Shown piece after piece: positions 45,932-60,400 of a stretch of DNA of 64,000 nt. The stretch is from Plantago elongata (taxonomy: Eukaryota; Streptophyta; Magnoliopsida; Lamiales; Plantaginaceae), in assembly GCA_036897095.1 (NCBI GenBank), contig JAYMSP010000248.1:1-64000 (forward strand), read 5' to 3'. A program made the position numbers and the translations under genes. Numbering within the stretch: position 1 is the first letter of the stretch; every line of letters begins with the position of its first letter. The notes beneath the pieces are model-generated. The model saw only the letters and a program-made list of their open reading frames with translations. It searched no databases and was not told where the DNA came from.

Positions 45932-47370
45932 GGTTTAGGCTTGTTTAATATGCAACTGCCATATGCCTTACTCAGCTACTAAGGCAAAATAATCTAAGAG
46001 TAGCTCATTCTTCTGCGATCAAGCTTCCTTTGTTCTAATGTGCTGAGAAGGCAGATAGCTAGTCAACTCTATAAAAGTACTACTGTATGTCGTAAATGTT
46101 AGTTTCGAATCAGAATATTTCCTTTCTAATTTCAGTCCAGAAATGCATGTCATTGTTCCATGGTCTTTCGCACTTTTGAGTTGATAACTTCAATTAACTA
46201 GAAGAAAGATTGGTAACATCATTCCACTTCAATCTATTACTATGAGGTTTTATCAAGCAAACACAAAAACGTTTTCGGGTTCCAGTCTCCGGGCTTCCAA
46301 GCTGAAAAGCTAGACGATTACTCAACCTGTTCATTTCGATTCTAATCAACTTGTTTTAGGGAGAATTGAACTTCGATGACATGTCAGATAGCAGCTACAC
46401 TTCAGATTGATCCCTATTTGTTCAACAATTACAAAAGAAGAAAAAGTGCCGCAAAATGTTTCCTTTCACACTTTATGTACTTCAATGGAATTGATGAAAA
46501 GATTGACCAGTATGTAATACTCATTCCTTCCCACTTTATACATTTGTAATTGTTTGCAATTCTATAAAACTCCATAAAATACCTTAATAAAAAAGAATCT
46601 ACCACACACGCGGCCACACCCAATAAAGCGTAAGGAGATATTTTTGTCTCAAACGGATTTCCCAGGCCCTCATCATCTTTCAAAGTCTCACTTTTATGTT
46701 TTTCCCCAGTCACATTAATAATAAAATATTTTAATTTTATAAAAAATTTAAAAAATATATATAATATGTGATTAAAAATGAATCTAAAATACAATAGTAC
46801 ATATGTGTCTAATAATATGTGATTAAAAATGAATTGTACGGTGGAGGTTATTTCCTTAAATAAAAAATTATTTCACTTTTAGTAGTTATCGAAAACGAAA
46901 AAATATTTAACTTTTAACGTGAAGAGAGTACTACTTTTGAGGATGAACGAAATACATGTCATGTGACTCTGAACTTTTATTATGCTGTCCCAGACTTCAG
47001 AGATATGCCGAAGAATGCTAGAGGAAAGGATTTGCAATAATACAAGGAAACCCAAACTAAAATAATTGCAAATGGATAGTCGTATAAGATGAAGCGGAAA
47101 CAATTTTAATTTAAGCCTCGCCAAGGTAAATGTGATCTCTTGTACAATCAACAAAGCCTATATAGCATGTCAAAATTGTCTAAACATTGTTATCTCTGTG
47201 CTATCAGGAGCCTATAAATATTGGAAGTCAGATCAATTTTAAAAATCGAAGGACTGTAAGAGATCCAACATCTGATAATATTACTCAACTCCTCGATATA
47301 TGGAAGATTCAAACCTGCAGCCTACCCTGTGGGTAATTTCCAATCAAGCTTCGGAGAATCCAAATAGTGG
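45932..47370. other. Flank between peroxidase and STT3A genes
   Basis: The two genes converge. This space holds both 3' UTRs. An aatatgtgattaaaaatgaa block occurs twice (about 46763 and 46813). No further gene is supported. Confidence 0.45.
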
Positions 47371-47380
47371 CATGGTCAAG

Positions 47381-50300
47381 TTACTGCCAAGGATTCTTTT
47401 TGGCTGCTCCGCTTCTTTTTGAGCTCGATGTGGAGCTAGTTTTCTGCAAAAAGGTAGCTCAAGTCAACTTTACTGGAAAATTTTGCCACCATGTGTGCTT
47501 GGAATCAATAGAAATATCAACGAACCACTTTAGATTTCTTGGTCTTCCCGCGGATTCTGTTCCTTTGAGGTTTAAGCTTGTATATCCGAACCATCCAATG
47601 ATGAGTGGTGAAAACCTGACCATACACAAATGCCATAGAAAATTAAGTATATTAGCCCAAGTTCAGTAGAATATTACCAAGAGCCACCTCATGTTGAAGA
47701 CTTCTCAAAATTAATATTCATGTTGGATAGGCCACCTAAATAAATGAACATGCTATGTGAAAGTCAGAACCATTAAAAATTAATCCAGAGGCTTCCAAAT
47801 TACCTCTTCAAAGTGGGAAAGTTTGAAATACTTCTTCCCAATTTCCGTCTGTCTTACCCTATCATAGCCTCTACCATCTGTTTCCACAAATCTACAGATA
47901 AATACACATGTTATCTTTGAGATAAAGAAAAAATACACATTGAAAAAAAACCTCCACAAAAGAGCAGATATGCACCTGTAATATGAAAGTTTGTACATGA
48001 GACTGTTCAGCATGGTCGGAGTAGCCTGGGAATCAATCCGGTACTGGCCATCTCTCTAGTAGCATCAGCGTAGAATTGAACAAAAACCAGTTAATGTTGA
48101 ATCATGAAAATCCTAACTCAACATTGTAAATGAACAATATGCAACAATTAATGTATATGCCATGTCCCACAACCAAATCTTATCATGTAATTCTACATGT
48201 TGTCATTATCACCCAAGATAACATTATGGTTGGAGCATAATTTTTCATTTAAAATATCCTACTATGATTCAAAACATAATTTTGCTAAGATAACAAGAGA
48301 AACATAGACTCTACTTGGTTTGGCAAGGGTCATGATAAATAATACAACACATAGTGCTCCTCTAGTAGCATAAATAACAAAAACCAGCATTTGAACAAAA
48401 AGAATTGAGAAGGTTAAAAATTAATTAAATAATCAGGGGACGGAATAGCATCATGGAACTAGTGACTCACCAGATAATCAGGTTCCTTAATATGAGGAAA
48501 GACGCCGCCTCCAATCCGAACCATCCATAGAAACTTGTTAATATCATCACTTGGATAGCCAACAAGACCTGTAACCAAGAGGCAGTTTGTGGGACTCAGG
48601 ATCGTGACATATCTATTGGAATAAGAGTAACTCAAATATTATTCCACAAGAGAAGTTCCAACCTCCAAACACAACAAGAACATACTTCACGTCCAAAGAG
48701 TGGAAGATATCCCAAGCTGGCTTTTCAGGAGACGACATAGCCGTCCCAACTGTTGCAATATGTGTGTTGTTCCAGGTATTATTATCAACAATAACAGTGC
48801 GGTTTGCCATAGCAGTTGTTTGGTAACCATAGTCCCACCATGATGCAACCTGGAATTAATCAGCAGAAACTGAGATACAGGAAGTAAAAGCGAAATTAAA
48901 GTAACTCGGCTTCCAAGTAGATGCACATCATATATGATTTTTTTCTGAATGAAATCATTAAAAAGAATAAGATGGGAGAAGAAGAGTAGGGGCATTCTGC
49001 CATGAGAAATTCCACGACTGATCTTTCAAAATTTTTATGAGATGCAGCACAGAGTGCTTGTGTAACTTATTTCTCAAGGGTTACAAGTGAGGGTACATAA
49101 AACAGATAAATAGCACGATTAAATTAATAATAAGTACTATAAATATTTACCAAGTTATTATAGTAATGTCCTGGTACTGCGAAGAAGTATAGATGAAGGC
49201 CGCACTCAAGAAGATATCAGAAGGGTAGAAAACTTACTTTATCATCCACCTCAGTGTTGTGGCTTAACCAAGCATATGCCTCTCTGAAGTCATCAAAGAC
49301 GTGAAGTCCTTCACGTGAACGAGAGGTTAGCACAATGGAGGGTGCTGAATAAGCCTCAGCTGCAGCCCAGACACAATGGACCTGCAAGAAGTGTTTTCTA
49401 GTAGTTAGAATATAAAACCTAAATGCAGCAATACTTGGCAATGACATGGTATGCTCAAGACTATTCTGCAATTTTACAGACTGAAATCTCATTCAGGAAA
49501 CATGACATATTTAATCAAGCACCAAATGAAATCTCATTCAGGAAACATGATATATTTAATCAAGCACCAAAGAGATTTAAAATCCCACTCGTGACACATA
49601 GTTCGCATGAGAACTTGGGGGAATAACAATAATTGTTTCAAGTTATGGAATAAGATCATAATTCATACACAAACTTGATAAAAGAAAACTTACCACATAG
49701 AAGGTACCCATCAATACAAGTAATAGAATAGCAATAATAGAGGTCTCTAATGGTAACACCAGAAGCTTCCGTTCAATACGAGAGACAATTGAAGGCTTTT
49801 CTGTGCTCTCCTTTTCCTTCTTCTTGTTTTTCCTTGAGGGTCTTTCTTTAACAGAGTCCTCACTTTTGTCAGACTTCGGCACGTCGGCTTGTGTAACATT
49901 GTTGGTGTCCCCTGCCTTGTGTTAAAAACAAAATTTTAATCCACTACCTTAATATATATGTTCTTAGAGTTCATAGTAGAATAAGGTATCTAGCTTACTT
50001 TAACCTGGGGGCCTTGGGTTGAGCTAAACAGCTGGAGTTTAATTGACCTTGTAAAAACATCAAAAGCTTCGGAAAGAGCAATTCCAGACATTATACAAGC
50101 TGCTGGAGCTAGAACAAGCATTAAGCGCACCTATGTAAAGATAACAGAAAAATGTTTATGCTTTGTGAGATCAAAAAGAAAAAAGAAAAAGACATGTAAA
50201 TACATGAGAGATTTACCATGACACCAGAAAAATACACAGATGTAACTATGTAAAGAACTGCGAAAGAACTTGCATCCGACAGTGGCATAAAGCAAGCCTG

Positions 50301-53300
50301 AAGCAAATAAGAATTAAGTTAATAATGCCCATTAAAACTTTTGTTTAAATGTTAATTCTAGCAAAATTTCAGAACTTACAATGATGCCAGCAGGAACCAA
50401 AAATGCCAAAACATTGATATCCATAAAGTAAGATGGCCAGGTAGGCGGTTGATGTTCACTAACACTCGCAATAATTGGTATGTACTTACTTGCATAAGTT
50501 CTGTTATCATCGAGCATAAAAGATTAATAACAGAAAAATAAATTAAAACCAGTTTGAACAATAACAGGGATAGTGAAGAAACAAAGATCGAAAGAGACAT
50601 CATTAGGGTGGACAGAAGGGTAGGAAAGTGATAGGAAAGATTAGGTATGCCAAAATCTAGAGCAGGAATGTGAATTGTATAGTCAGGCAAAATCTAATGT
50701 GTACAAACAAATCTGTAATTTGCACTTACGGATCAAGCAGACTTAAACTTCTTCCACTCCATCCCTTTGTTGGGCTTGCAGCTACCATTGCTATTAGTAC
50801 AGCTATTACAGCTCCACATACTATCCTGAATGACAAAGAATTTAAAGTAATATAATAAGTGAATCATATGACAAAATTTTCAATTCTGTTTAAATCTCAT
50901 CCATTCATCTTACTTATTCAATTTAAATCTGGTACATACATGTGTCATTTGTAAAATATAAGGTGCAGGATTGAATCCAGTTGACTTACAAAAATTAATT
51001 TTTTCAAGTATGTATAGTTCTTTCTCAATAATATCTGCACTACAAATATATATATGGAGTTAAAAACTACACAGATTACCAAACTTTTGTGTAAAATTGA
51101 TCAAGTATCTCATAATTATAATTAAAAAACTATTCTACTCGGGAATAATATGTAAAAATATTATGGTTCCGTGTTGTATTCGGTGATACATTTATTCTTC
51201 ACAATTATTCTTTTGAATATACATAAGCAATTGATTACAATGAATATGCATGGTCTTTGAAAATTAAAAATAAGGTTATATAGAGTGAAATAAAATATTG
51301 AAATATAATGGAATAACACGCGTAGCATGTTACTCAAGTGCTAGTATATGAATGAGTGGGTAGGATTATGATAGCTTTAGACTATAACTATAGTACATGA
51401 GAAACGGAAGGGGATTATTTGTGTTCCTTGTCGAGTTGTCATGATTGAATATGTAGTAGAGAACATAAGTATTTAACTAACATGGAAGATAGAGAAACTT
51501 ACAAGCCTACTGATACAACAAGAGTGACTGCAACTTTGAACATTTGGGGGGTAAGAATCCCCTTGATGTAATACACAAGAGCCACTACATGTAGAATGAT
51601 GAAGACCTGTGCATAATCAACAGAAAAGCATCTAGTGTTAACAAATAAAAAGGCCATTACAAAAACCTAATCGTGGGAAGCCTGACATAATGACATAACA
51701 GTTAAGACCCAGCAACATAATTATGATGGCTAGAATATAGAGCCATCATGAGAATGTGTGTGAGTGGGCGAACATATATGCAGTTTCTGAGAGAACCATC
51801 CAAAAAAAATTACATATGCATTTTCTCATAAGATCATCAGAGTTAAAATTATACTATATGATAGAATGCATATCCGACTTACTAAAAACGATGCAAAATG
51901 TTCTGATGTCATAACAGCATTGAATCCGACTACAGGCACCAGGGCGGCTAACAATGTTCCCAATACAACCTGCATGAAGGAGGTAGTGAGTGAGGATAAT
52001 GAAAAAATCACCCATAGATTGTTTGGCTAATAATATTATTAGTTTCATCATTTTGTTTCTGAAGTAAAGTTTTTTAAGAAGTTTCTGTACCCAGGAAAAT
52101 AAATAAATAAATATATAAATAAAGGAATAATACTGTGGTATCATCAGTTTTCCCTTTAAAAAAAAGTTACGACCCATGCCTATTTTGACAAATTTGTCGT
52201 TTCAAAAAAAATAAAATAAATAAATAAATAAAACGAGTTATATAACCACACTTGCATGATGATTGAACGCAAATACACTATAAAAGCACCAATTTCTTCC
52301 TTGGTCCACCTTGATCTATTGCTTTCTATGTGGTGATATATGTAGTCAAACATTTCAAATGATAGATAAGTTTAATACAGGTGTCCTATGAAGCCATCCA
52401 AACACACAACATTATACTATCATCAAGAACAAAGGATTCAAAGTGTGGGCAAAACCAAATTCCCCATAAGGGACTGCATAAGGTAATTCATTAAGTTCTC
52501 CACAGAGGAGGGTTTTCTCTTTCAATGCATTTATAGAGGAAAAGGGTGTACACTTTTCAAGGCGTAAATTTCCCAGTGTGGCTACTGAGTTCCAGATGCA
52601 CTAACTGATTGCAATTGTTTCCAAGTCATTGTTGCACATTTATAGAGCCTACATGTAGCATTCTAGAAATCACCTCCAATATGTTTCAGTTGTCTAGCTT
52701 AAAGAGAATGAAACATTCTGCAATAAGGTTCTTGTGAACCAAAGAAAAAAACTTACCAGGGGAGCATAAGCGATGTAGAGGCGTGATGAATATCGACCAG
52801 TTACAATGCATAGCAGTACATGCATGGGAATAAGATTTATAATAAAGGTATACCCTCCCCAAGAGCAAACCTGAGAGGACAATATTTCCCTTTCGGGTAT
52901 AAGCTCAGTAAACGAATGCATTAGGATAAACTTGCTGAGAGTAAAAAGTAGTAGCGAGTAAATTTACCATGTAAAAGTATGCAATTGCATTTAGAGTGGC
53001 ATAAAACAGTGATCCCGTGTTCAATGTCTGCAGTCAACAAATTATAGGTGGATTAGAAATACATATGTTTGTTTTGAGAATAGTCTGTAAATATGGATAA
53101 GAAAACAATTATTTGTGAGCGGATTTAGTTACTGAATTATAAGTAAAGGGGCTAAGCAGCAACAACTTCAATCACCTTAATATAGAGGTAGAAGGTGAAG
53201 ATAAGAGCAAATATAGCCACAGCCTCATTGTCATAGCTGCCAGCTACTGAGCGAGATATGTATGAAGGAACCTGCATAATCAACGAAGTGCAAAACATCA

Positions 53301-55820
53301 AAGTTGAATACTATGCTAAGGTGGACACATCAAGACAAACTATTGGATGTGTGAAATAAAACAGTAGCATATCAGAGAAATTTATATACTGGCACTAGAC
53401 ATGAAAATATATGGAGTAGATCCGTCCAAGCTTGCAGAAAATATAAAATATGAAGGCTAAGAGGACACATTGGTACCTCCGGGGGAATGAAAAGGAGGCA
53501 GTAAATGAATTGAAGAGAGTAAAGGTGGAAAGATGAAAGGGGTCGAAATTCCATTGCTTGGCCTGTTAGTCTTTTACTTAGAAATATGTCAAGAGGTGGT
53601 AAATGCTTAAAATTTCCAATCACTTGTATATACCAGCATCTGGTAAAGTACTGAGTGGGAATTTCAACACAATTTAGCGAAAAAGGCCTAGGTTTTGTGT
53701 AGAAACTACGAGAGCTTGACTGTATGCAGTCAGTGGTGTTAAGAACCAACATGGATTGTTACAGATATTCAATAAATCTAGTATAATAAAAGTTCTATTA
53801 TCAAGCGGGCTAAATAATCTTGTGAATTTCCACAATCTTGTGGAACTGCTATACCAAATTAAAAGAAATAGAACACTACACTTGAGTAAATCTAATTAGT
53901 TAACATTTGTAAGGTCTGAAACACTCGATGACAAAGTGTCCCATTATGCACATGCAGAAAGGAGAAATTAAATGCAAGCCAGTAAACAAGTTACTGCCAG
54001 AGCGACAAAACACCAATTGAATTATAATTATAAGGGGTGGTGAAGTACCATGCCCAGAAGCACCGCAGCAGTCAATCCTGCACCAGAACCTTTGACTTCC
54101 TACAAAAAGAATCAATTGACGAATCTATTTCACACATTACTATATATAGTATGAGTATTTTTTGGTATAATAAGTCATATAACGACAGCTATTGGAAATG
54201 GACAAAGTAGAAACCTTTGTTAGAAGATATGTTGCCCATGCAGCAAAAGCTGAAAATATAGGAGCTGTAAAAACACACACAGTTTCCACGGATAGAGGTA
54301 TATTCAAGGCGTTGAATATCCTGCAACAAAGAGACAATTGACAGGATATCAATAGGTGGATTAAATCAAGACAGGGGTTGGTTCCTCTTATCCTACTCAA
54401 TATTCATCCCCAGCTGTCTACAGACAAACACACTTATCATGAACAATACTCACCTCCATAAGGCACCCGCAGTTAGAGTAAGTCCAGGATAAACAGTTCC
54501 ACCAATCACTCTGCCAAGAGGATACCTACAAAGCAAAGAGGTAATATTTTACAATAGTTATATATTACATGAAAATATAGAAACTTTCCCAGAACAAGTA
54601 ATGCTTTGGTGTTGTTCATTGCAGAGACTACCATGTGCGGTCATCAAACCAATTCCAGAAGTCATATACTCCATTTTTCACTAGGAACTGCAATCCAGAA
54701 AACTCTAGTCACATTTATGTTACAATTGCAAAAATTCTTAATAACGAAGTAAAGTAGAATTGCTTTTGATAGTCATGGTATATTGTTATGACTGTCAGAA
54801 GAGTGCAGAACCACTCACCATTAAGAATGGCTCGAATAACTTACGGAGTATTATACAAGTTTGAAGTTGCCCCAATGTACCGAAAACACGGGCAGTATTG
54901 ACACATCTATTATTATTGTACATCCTAGAAAGTCCATGCTGACATAGAACTTAGGTCATGTATCTTAATGATAAGCACATAAATCTCTTTCCCCACATTC
55001 TTTTTATCACTTCCATATTGATGGTAAATAAATTGTTTCTAAAGAGTTATCCTTGAAATAGTTAAATCTTTACTTAGATAGATGGCATAAAAACTGGATC
55101 ATAGTCCAATTCACTTCTTAAACTAAACGAGTGTAACAGCATATCATGGGAAAAGCGCCAGCCGGTCCATTCATACAGAATACACCACACAGTAAGCAAG
55201 AGTGTAGATGGAAAAATGTCAAATATCAGTTGATTATCACGAGTACTCTCTTCCAGTTGGACAAAAATTAGGTTATACTACTAAATTATGATCTATGTAG
55301 TATGTAGCATGCAGTGCCTTGTACATTATGTGTGTTATGTATCAGCTGATCATCTAACACCCTTATTGCGGCTAACGTATCTCTAGCAATTGGATATTCT
55401 AGCTGAACATGGAAAACGAAAGGCAGGCTCATAACGAAGAAGTGCATTTATCCAAATCCAGTAAAGTGACAGTGACAAACCTGCGTGACTCTGTAATTGA
55501 AATAAGGATCGAATTCGTGGATCACACTCTCGTACTTAATCACCTGCGCGAGTCAACCAAACAAACACAGCGTAAACGATCAAAATTACATCGAGAAACT
55601 CCAAATGCTAGACTTAGCCAGGTGAGTAGCTACAATCGATTAGATCGAAATTGAGGCAGACGGAGAAAACATGAATGTAGATGAAAAAGCTTACGGAGAA
55701 GAGACGGATCGAGAAAGCGAGAACGCCGATGAGCAAGAGGATGAAGAAGGAGAGCACATTTCCGAATGCGTGACGGAGAGCCGCCGGTTGTGGAGGAGAT
55801 TGAATCTCCGTGGTCGCCAT
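47381..55820 (-). CDS. STT3A: STT3A, catalytic subunit of oligosaccharyltransferase
   Basis: Twenty-three GT-AG exons join in frame to 777 aa, near the 779 aa recalled for Arabidopsis. Exons (high to low): 55820-55695, 55543-55481, 54687-54632, 54525-54454, 54320-54215, 54099-54049, 53271-53176, 53027-52968, 52870-52757, 51969-51883, 51606-51503, 50825-50730, 50500-50380, 50297-50217, 50130-49999, 49915-49694, 49381-49238, 48849-48663, 48568-48471, 48055-47976, 47891-47804, 47615-47529, 47443-47381. It transfers the lipid-linked glycan to Asn in N-X-S/T of nascent proteins in the ER membrane. Visible landmarks: EFDPYFNYR (Asp54), SYDNE (172-174), [10 protein letters not shown] (356-365), a lysine-rich loop (KNKKKEKE) before the last membrane segment, the lumenal WWDYGYQ motif (581-587) and sequons in DNNTWNNTH. 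The end is KKNPWQ. Many hydrophobic segments match the multispan family. The start is fixed by [20 protein letters not shown]. Confidence 0.96.
49483..49571. repeat. 45-bp tandem repeat in an STT3A intron
   Basis: Two nearly identical copies (starts 49483 and 49528) of a unit with gaaatctcattcaggaaaca and atatttaatcaagcaccaaa lie in the intron between the exons at 49238-49381 and 49694-49915. They differ at one base, so the duplication is recent. Confidence 0.9.
50895..51344 (+). mobile_element. Non-autonomous Helitron in an STT3A intron
   Basis: The 3' end has the hairpin ACACGCGTAGCATGT (51317-51331), then tactcaagtg, CTAG (51341-51344) and T. The hairpin is identical, read on the other strand, to that ending the helicase-bearing Helitron at 13935. 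The 5' end is placed only tentatively at tctcatccattc (50895), after an A. No coding. It fills most of the intron between exons 51503-51606 and 50730-50825. Confidence 0.55.
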
Positions 55821-57410
55821 TAACGGCGATGCTAAGCTTCTGATCTAGGTGTAATTGAGTGAACGAACACTCAGTGACTCAGTTAGAAGACTGAAAGGGG
55901 TTTTTCCGTTTTTGTTATTGTAGGTGTAGAGTTTTCAGTGAGGATCAAAACTCCGTTTTGACGTTATGAGGGTGGGTGAGACTTGAGAGTCTGTCCTCAA
56001 ACGAGGGAGGAGGGGTTTAACCGTAAGGACGGATTTGTCCTCGACAATGTGTCATTTTGATTGGATGGCATGCGTGGAGGCTGACATGGCGTTACCTCAT
56101 TCGTGGAAGCTAGTTGGCCATTTCATTCGAAACGGAATTGTTCGGTTTATTATTATCCGGATTAATTCACCAGCCAACTTTTTCCTTCTTTCTCCCTTCG
56201 GGTATTAGATTCAAGAATATGCGATGCAAAGAGGCAGAGAAGCATTTACAAAATGGTTTTATTTCCGGTCTACTTCCCGGCCCAAAGTATATCATAAAAT
56301 TTAATCTCAATTTTAAGTTCATATATATAAACATATGTGAAATTTTAATCATTATATTAATATACTTTAATACGTTGTTACTGTTTGTAGTCAGTTGCAA
56401 CCTCTTTAGAGGAACATTTGAGTGAATATGTAAAAGAAGATTGTCTCCATTCGAATGCGTGAGCAAAAAAATTTTATCTACTCAAACTTACAGAGAAGTT
56501 TGGAATCTAATCGTAATGTGACAAAGTGTCGTGTAAATATATGATCAAATATACTTCCTTCGTCCCGAGTTGATTTTCTTGTGACTCCGAACACATGTTC
56601 TACTAAAAAAGTTAATAAAGTATGAGAGATAATAATAAAGTAGAAAAGATAGTGATAGAGTAAGAAAAAAATGAATAAAGAAGTACAAAAGTGATTAAAA
56701 GAGGAGAGATAATGTATTAAGTATGAAAGATGTTTTTCATTTTAGAAATAAGAAGATGAAATTGAAACGGACCAAAATGAAATACAAGAAGATAAACTTG
56801 AGACGAAGGGAGTATGAGAGTACATGGAAGGAGAGAAGGGAGTAACGAAGAAGTTTTTGTGAGGTTTTGCAACATACACAATCCTTCCAAAAACCAGCCG
56901 TGTTACTTTTTGAATCAATGGTGAAACTGTGGAAGAGTTTGACGTTTGAGTATGAAAGTAATCTTAAACTGTTTAAATAATACATGATGAAAATTTAGGT
57001 CCAGAAAAAGGAACAGCAAGTAAAACTCCATAGGCTATTCATAAATTTCAGTACAAACAGACAGTGAGCAAGCTTCTTAATACATGAATCTGCAACAGAA
57101 ACATGTAAAGCATACAAAAACCATGTTACACACTTGACCTGCCTGAATTGTTAGCACAACCAAAAGTTCAAACCAATGAGATTCTATGAGCTTTGAATCG
57201 TTCAACGCACAAAAAAGAAAAAATACTAAAGAAGGTACCACTGTTGGGTTTGGAGCGTAAGAACTCTTCTACAACAGCCAGATTACTGCAAATGTCATTG
57301 AAATCCAGCAACATCACCTGACCATTGTACTAAGGTTCTCGTCTGCTTCTGATGCAATATTCTGCTGGAACCATAAATATTGTATCCACCAGCTTAATGA
57401 AAAGAGAACT
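55821..57410. other. STT3A promoter region and SDS22 3' flank
   Basis: The first 150 bp upstream of the STT3A start are the likely leader; a TATA box is not evident. Beyond it lie a MITE (56554-56812) and, near 57000-57400, the likely 3' UTR of the SDS22-like gene. No other gene supported. Confidence 0.45.
56554..56812. mobile_element. Stowaway-type MITE upstream of STT3A
   Basis: Starts CTTCCTTCGTCCCGAGTTGA and ends, inverted, CTCCCTTCGTCTCAAGTTTA. TA stands on both sides (56552-56553 and 56813-56814). The 259-bp element is noncoding and lies about 735 bp upstream of the STT3A start codon. Confidence 0.82.
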
Positions 57411-60400
57411 CTATGCAAAAAATTCTGAGTCAATTTGCTGAATGTTTGGGAATATTTGTCTCAGTGTAGCGATATAGTCCGGAGATTTAGCCTATAAATT
57501 AAAAGGAGAACATAAAAGGATTGGGTTAATCAAGAGCCGTCAGTGAAGGGGATGGGATGGATATCATATGATTTGTTATACATTCCAATAACACTATTTT
57601 ATTTAACATAGTATTAAACTCAATCTTTATGGCAATAGTGGATTAGCTGCCTGATGGAATCAATTTCAGATTCATCCAATTCCATGAATCAGGTGAATAA
57701 ACATACTCCTTCTAATGTATACGGTATATGAGGGAAAGGAAGTCCATTATAATATTAAAAACAAATTCATGATTTAGTTATCTACTGGTCCTTTCTTAAT
57801 GTCAACTTATTTAGTTTATGTTGCCCGCAACAAGTAAAGCACCTTAAGTTAAGTTCAGTCTTGTAAGAAACCAAAAGATGCAGGACTCTTCACGACTTGA
57901 CAGGTGGGGGAGGACCAGTACCAGATAATACCACATGGAATATAACTTGCTCAACACATGGAATAAAAGTTGCTCAGCAAAAAAAAAAGAAGCCAAGCAG
58001 GGTAGAATTACACATATATGGAGCGTGGAGGCATAAGGTAAAATTGACTAAATTAGTGTGCAAGTTATAACCAAAATTCGGACTCTAATGAAGACTAATT
58101 AGGATTACTAAAACATGAATTTACGTACACATGGATTGCGCTCTAAGTAGATGGTTGTGAGTATCTCCCTGAAACTTGCAACTGCTTCAGTTACTTTATC
58201 CAGCGATGCTATTTGGTTATCATTAAGCCACAGATCTTCTAGCCTGGATGCAAATGAACAATATGAGTAAGGTTGACGCACAGAGTGAATCTGAAAAACA
58301 AATTGACTTGGTAAAGTACAAAAAAATCATACTTTCCCAATTTATCAACGCCGTTAATTTCTGTGAGCTTATTTGATGCCACATCCAAGACCCTTAGGTT
58401 GACAAGAGTTGATAAGCCTTCCATTTTCACGATACCGTTATGGCTCAAGTACAACTCTTCTAAAGCAACACATTCCTGCATTCAATAGTAAAGTGAGAAA
58501 TTGCAAAGAACTAAAACAGTGGTGTAAAGGATAGTAGAACGCATTTCATGTGAAATCAAAATTCTATGGAAGTGTTGCTACAAAATATTGTATTGCGCAA
58601 ACTTCAGGTCAGCTACCTCAAGTCCTATCATTGAAATTAATCGATTACTTTGAAGACTGAGCTTTTTGATGCATTTTAGCCCGCAGAGATTAATGGAACG
58701 GATACGATTGCGTCCAAGCCATAGCTCTTGCAAGGTTGACAAGTTCTCTAGATTCTCCATAACCTGATAGACAAAGACAGCATATTAATAATTGTCAATG
58801 CGAGACATATAGACAAGAAGCTTTGTTCCCTAGAATACAACAGCACTTGCCTGTTAGTCTAAAAGATGTACCATTCGTCAAGCTAACTATACTGAAATTA
58901 ACAGATTCAAACACTTATAAATCCTACATGCATCAACATCTTAAAAAAAATAATGAGGAATGGATAACTGGGAGTTACCAAATCTCATAAACTGTTCGGC
59001 AAAACAACTTATCCTAGATGGAGGTGTACTATAATTGCAGGCTAAATCGATGAAGGTTATACAACAATGGCCAATTCAAATTCCACTTATAGACCATCAC
59101 AAAGTCTAATGCAATGCCCATAATATACTGGATTTGAGACTTCCTAAATGCTCTGGCAAAAGGCATAATCACTAGTAAAGAAATGGAGCAAACCCGTAAT
59201 TTGTTGGATCCAAGCTCGAGAATTTGCAGGTCATGGAAGTGCTCAATCTCCTCAATCTTCGACACTTCATTTTTAGACACATAAAGTTCTTTGAGTGTGG
59301 TGGCAACCTTGGACAATCCGTTAAGTGTAGAAATCTCATTAAATGAAACATCAAAAATGAGAAGCACTTTAAATATGCTGACATCTGGAATTTTCTTCAG
59401 CTGATTATCCCTTAGGACTAGCTCCTGTAAAGCACGTAAAACAAAGAGAGGACAAAGATGTTACAGCCACAAACTACTTACTTTTCAGTTCAAAAAACAT
59501 CTCAATCCTAATAAATCTATCAAGAATCAACAACCTTAGACAAAGTACAGTGCATGAACCGCAGCCACATGCATTAAATTACGAAATTTCCCGCTTCACC
59601 CAAACCCATCAACATATAATGGCTTTGTTTACCACCTCTAACTTATAAACTAGATGAGCATTCACAGGGAATTATTCATTACCAAAATAAATATGCTACC
59701 GCGGTGCCTAGCGCGGTTTAATATCTACTACAGCTAAGTTGTCAAAAAAAGCCATGGGTTTGCTTTATATTCTATATAAAGGAAATGAGATATCTTGTCA
59801 TCTAATTTATACTTCAACTCCATTAAGGTCACCTAGTCTCAATTTCACCATGCCTATGTAGATAACAAGTGAAGAAGCAGGAAAATATGTCCAAATACAA
59901 GGAGATTATCGCCAAAAATTTGAACTTGCCAACATACCCCTCCATTGTCAAACTAAATAAGCTGTCCATTTGTTTTATATTCTATATGTAGTACTATACT
60001 ACACTCTATTGAAATCACATAGTCTCGAATTCACCATGCCTATGTAGAGAACAATAGACAGAGCAGGAAATATATCCAATTGCAAATTGATTATCGCCAA
60101 AAATCTGAACTTGTTAACATACCCCTCCATTGCCAGACCCAAAAATCCACATATACAAAAGAAGTACTAATCGCATTCAAAAACCCAACTTTGCACTAGT
60201 AGCTACGGAAATCATTCTCAAGGAATTATTAATTTCTAACAGTCAGGAGGTGTAACTAAACAGTAAACACGGCATATCAAAGATCTAATAACAATCAAAT
60301 GGACCTGGAAAAAATAAAGTAAGCAGGAAGATAGACAGACAAAGATAAAGCTTGATGACTTTTTTGGAAAGATACATACAGAAAGAGAAAGGGGATGTTA

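Noticed and set aside
46429-46794. 121-codon minus-strand frame
   Set aside because: Hydrophobic and AT-driven, no family recognised, lies between convergent genes.
59695-59725. Further Helitron terminus (ccgcggtgcctagcgcgg)
   Set aside because: GC-rich palindrome in SDS22 intron 1, but the spacing to CTAG does not fit a Helitron 3' end.
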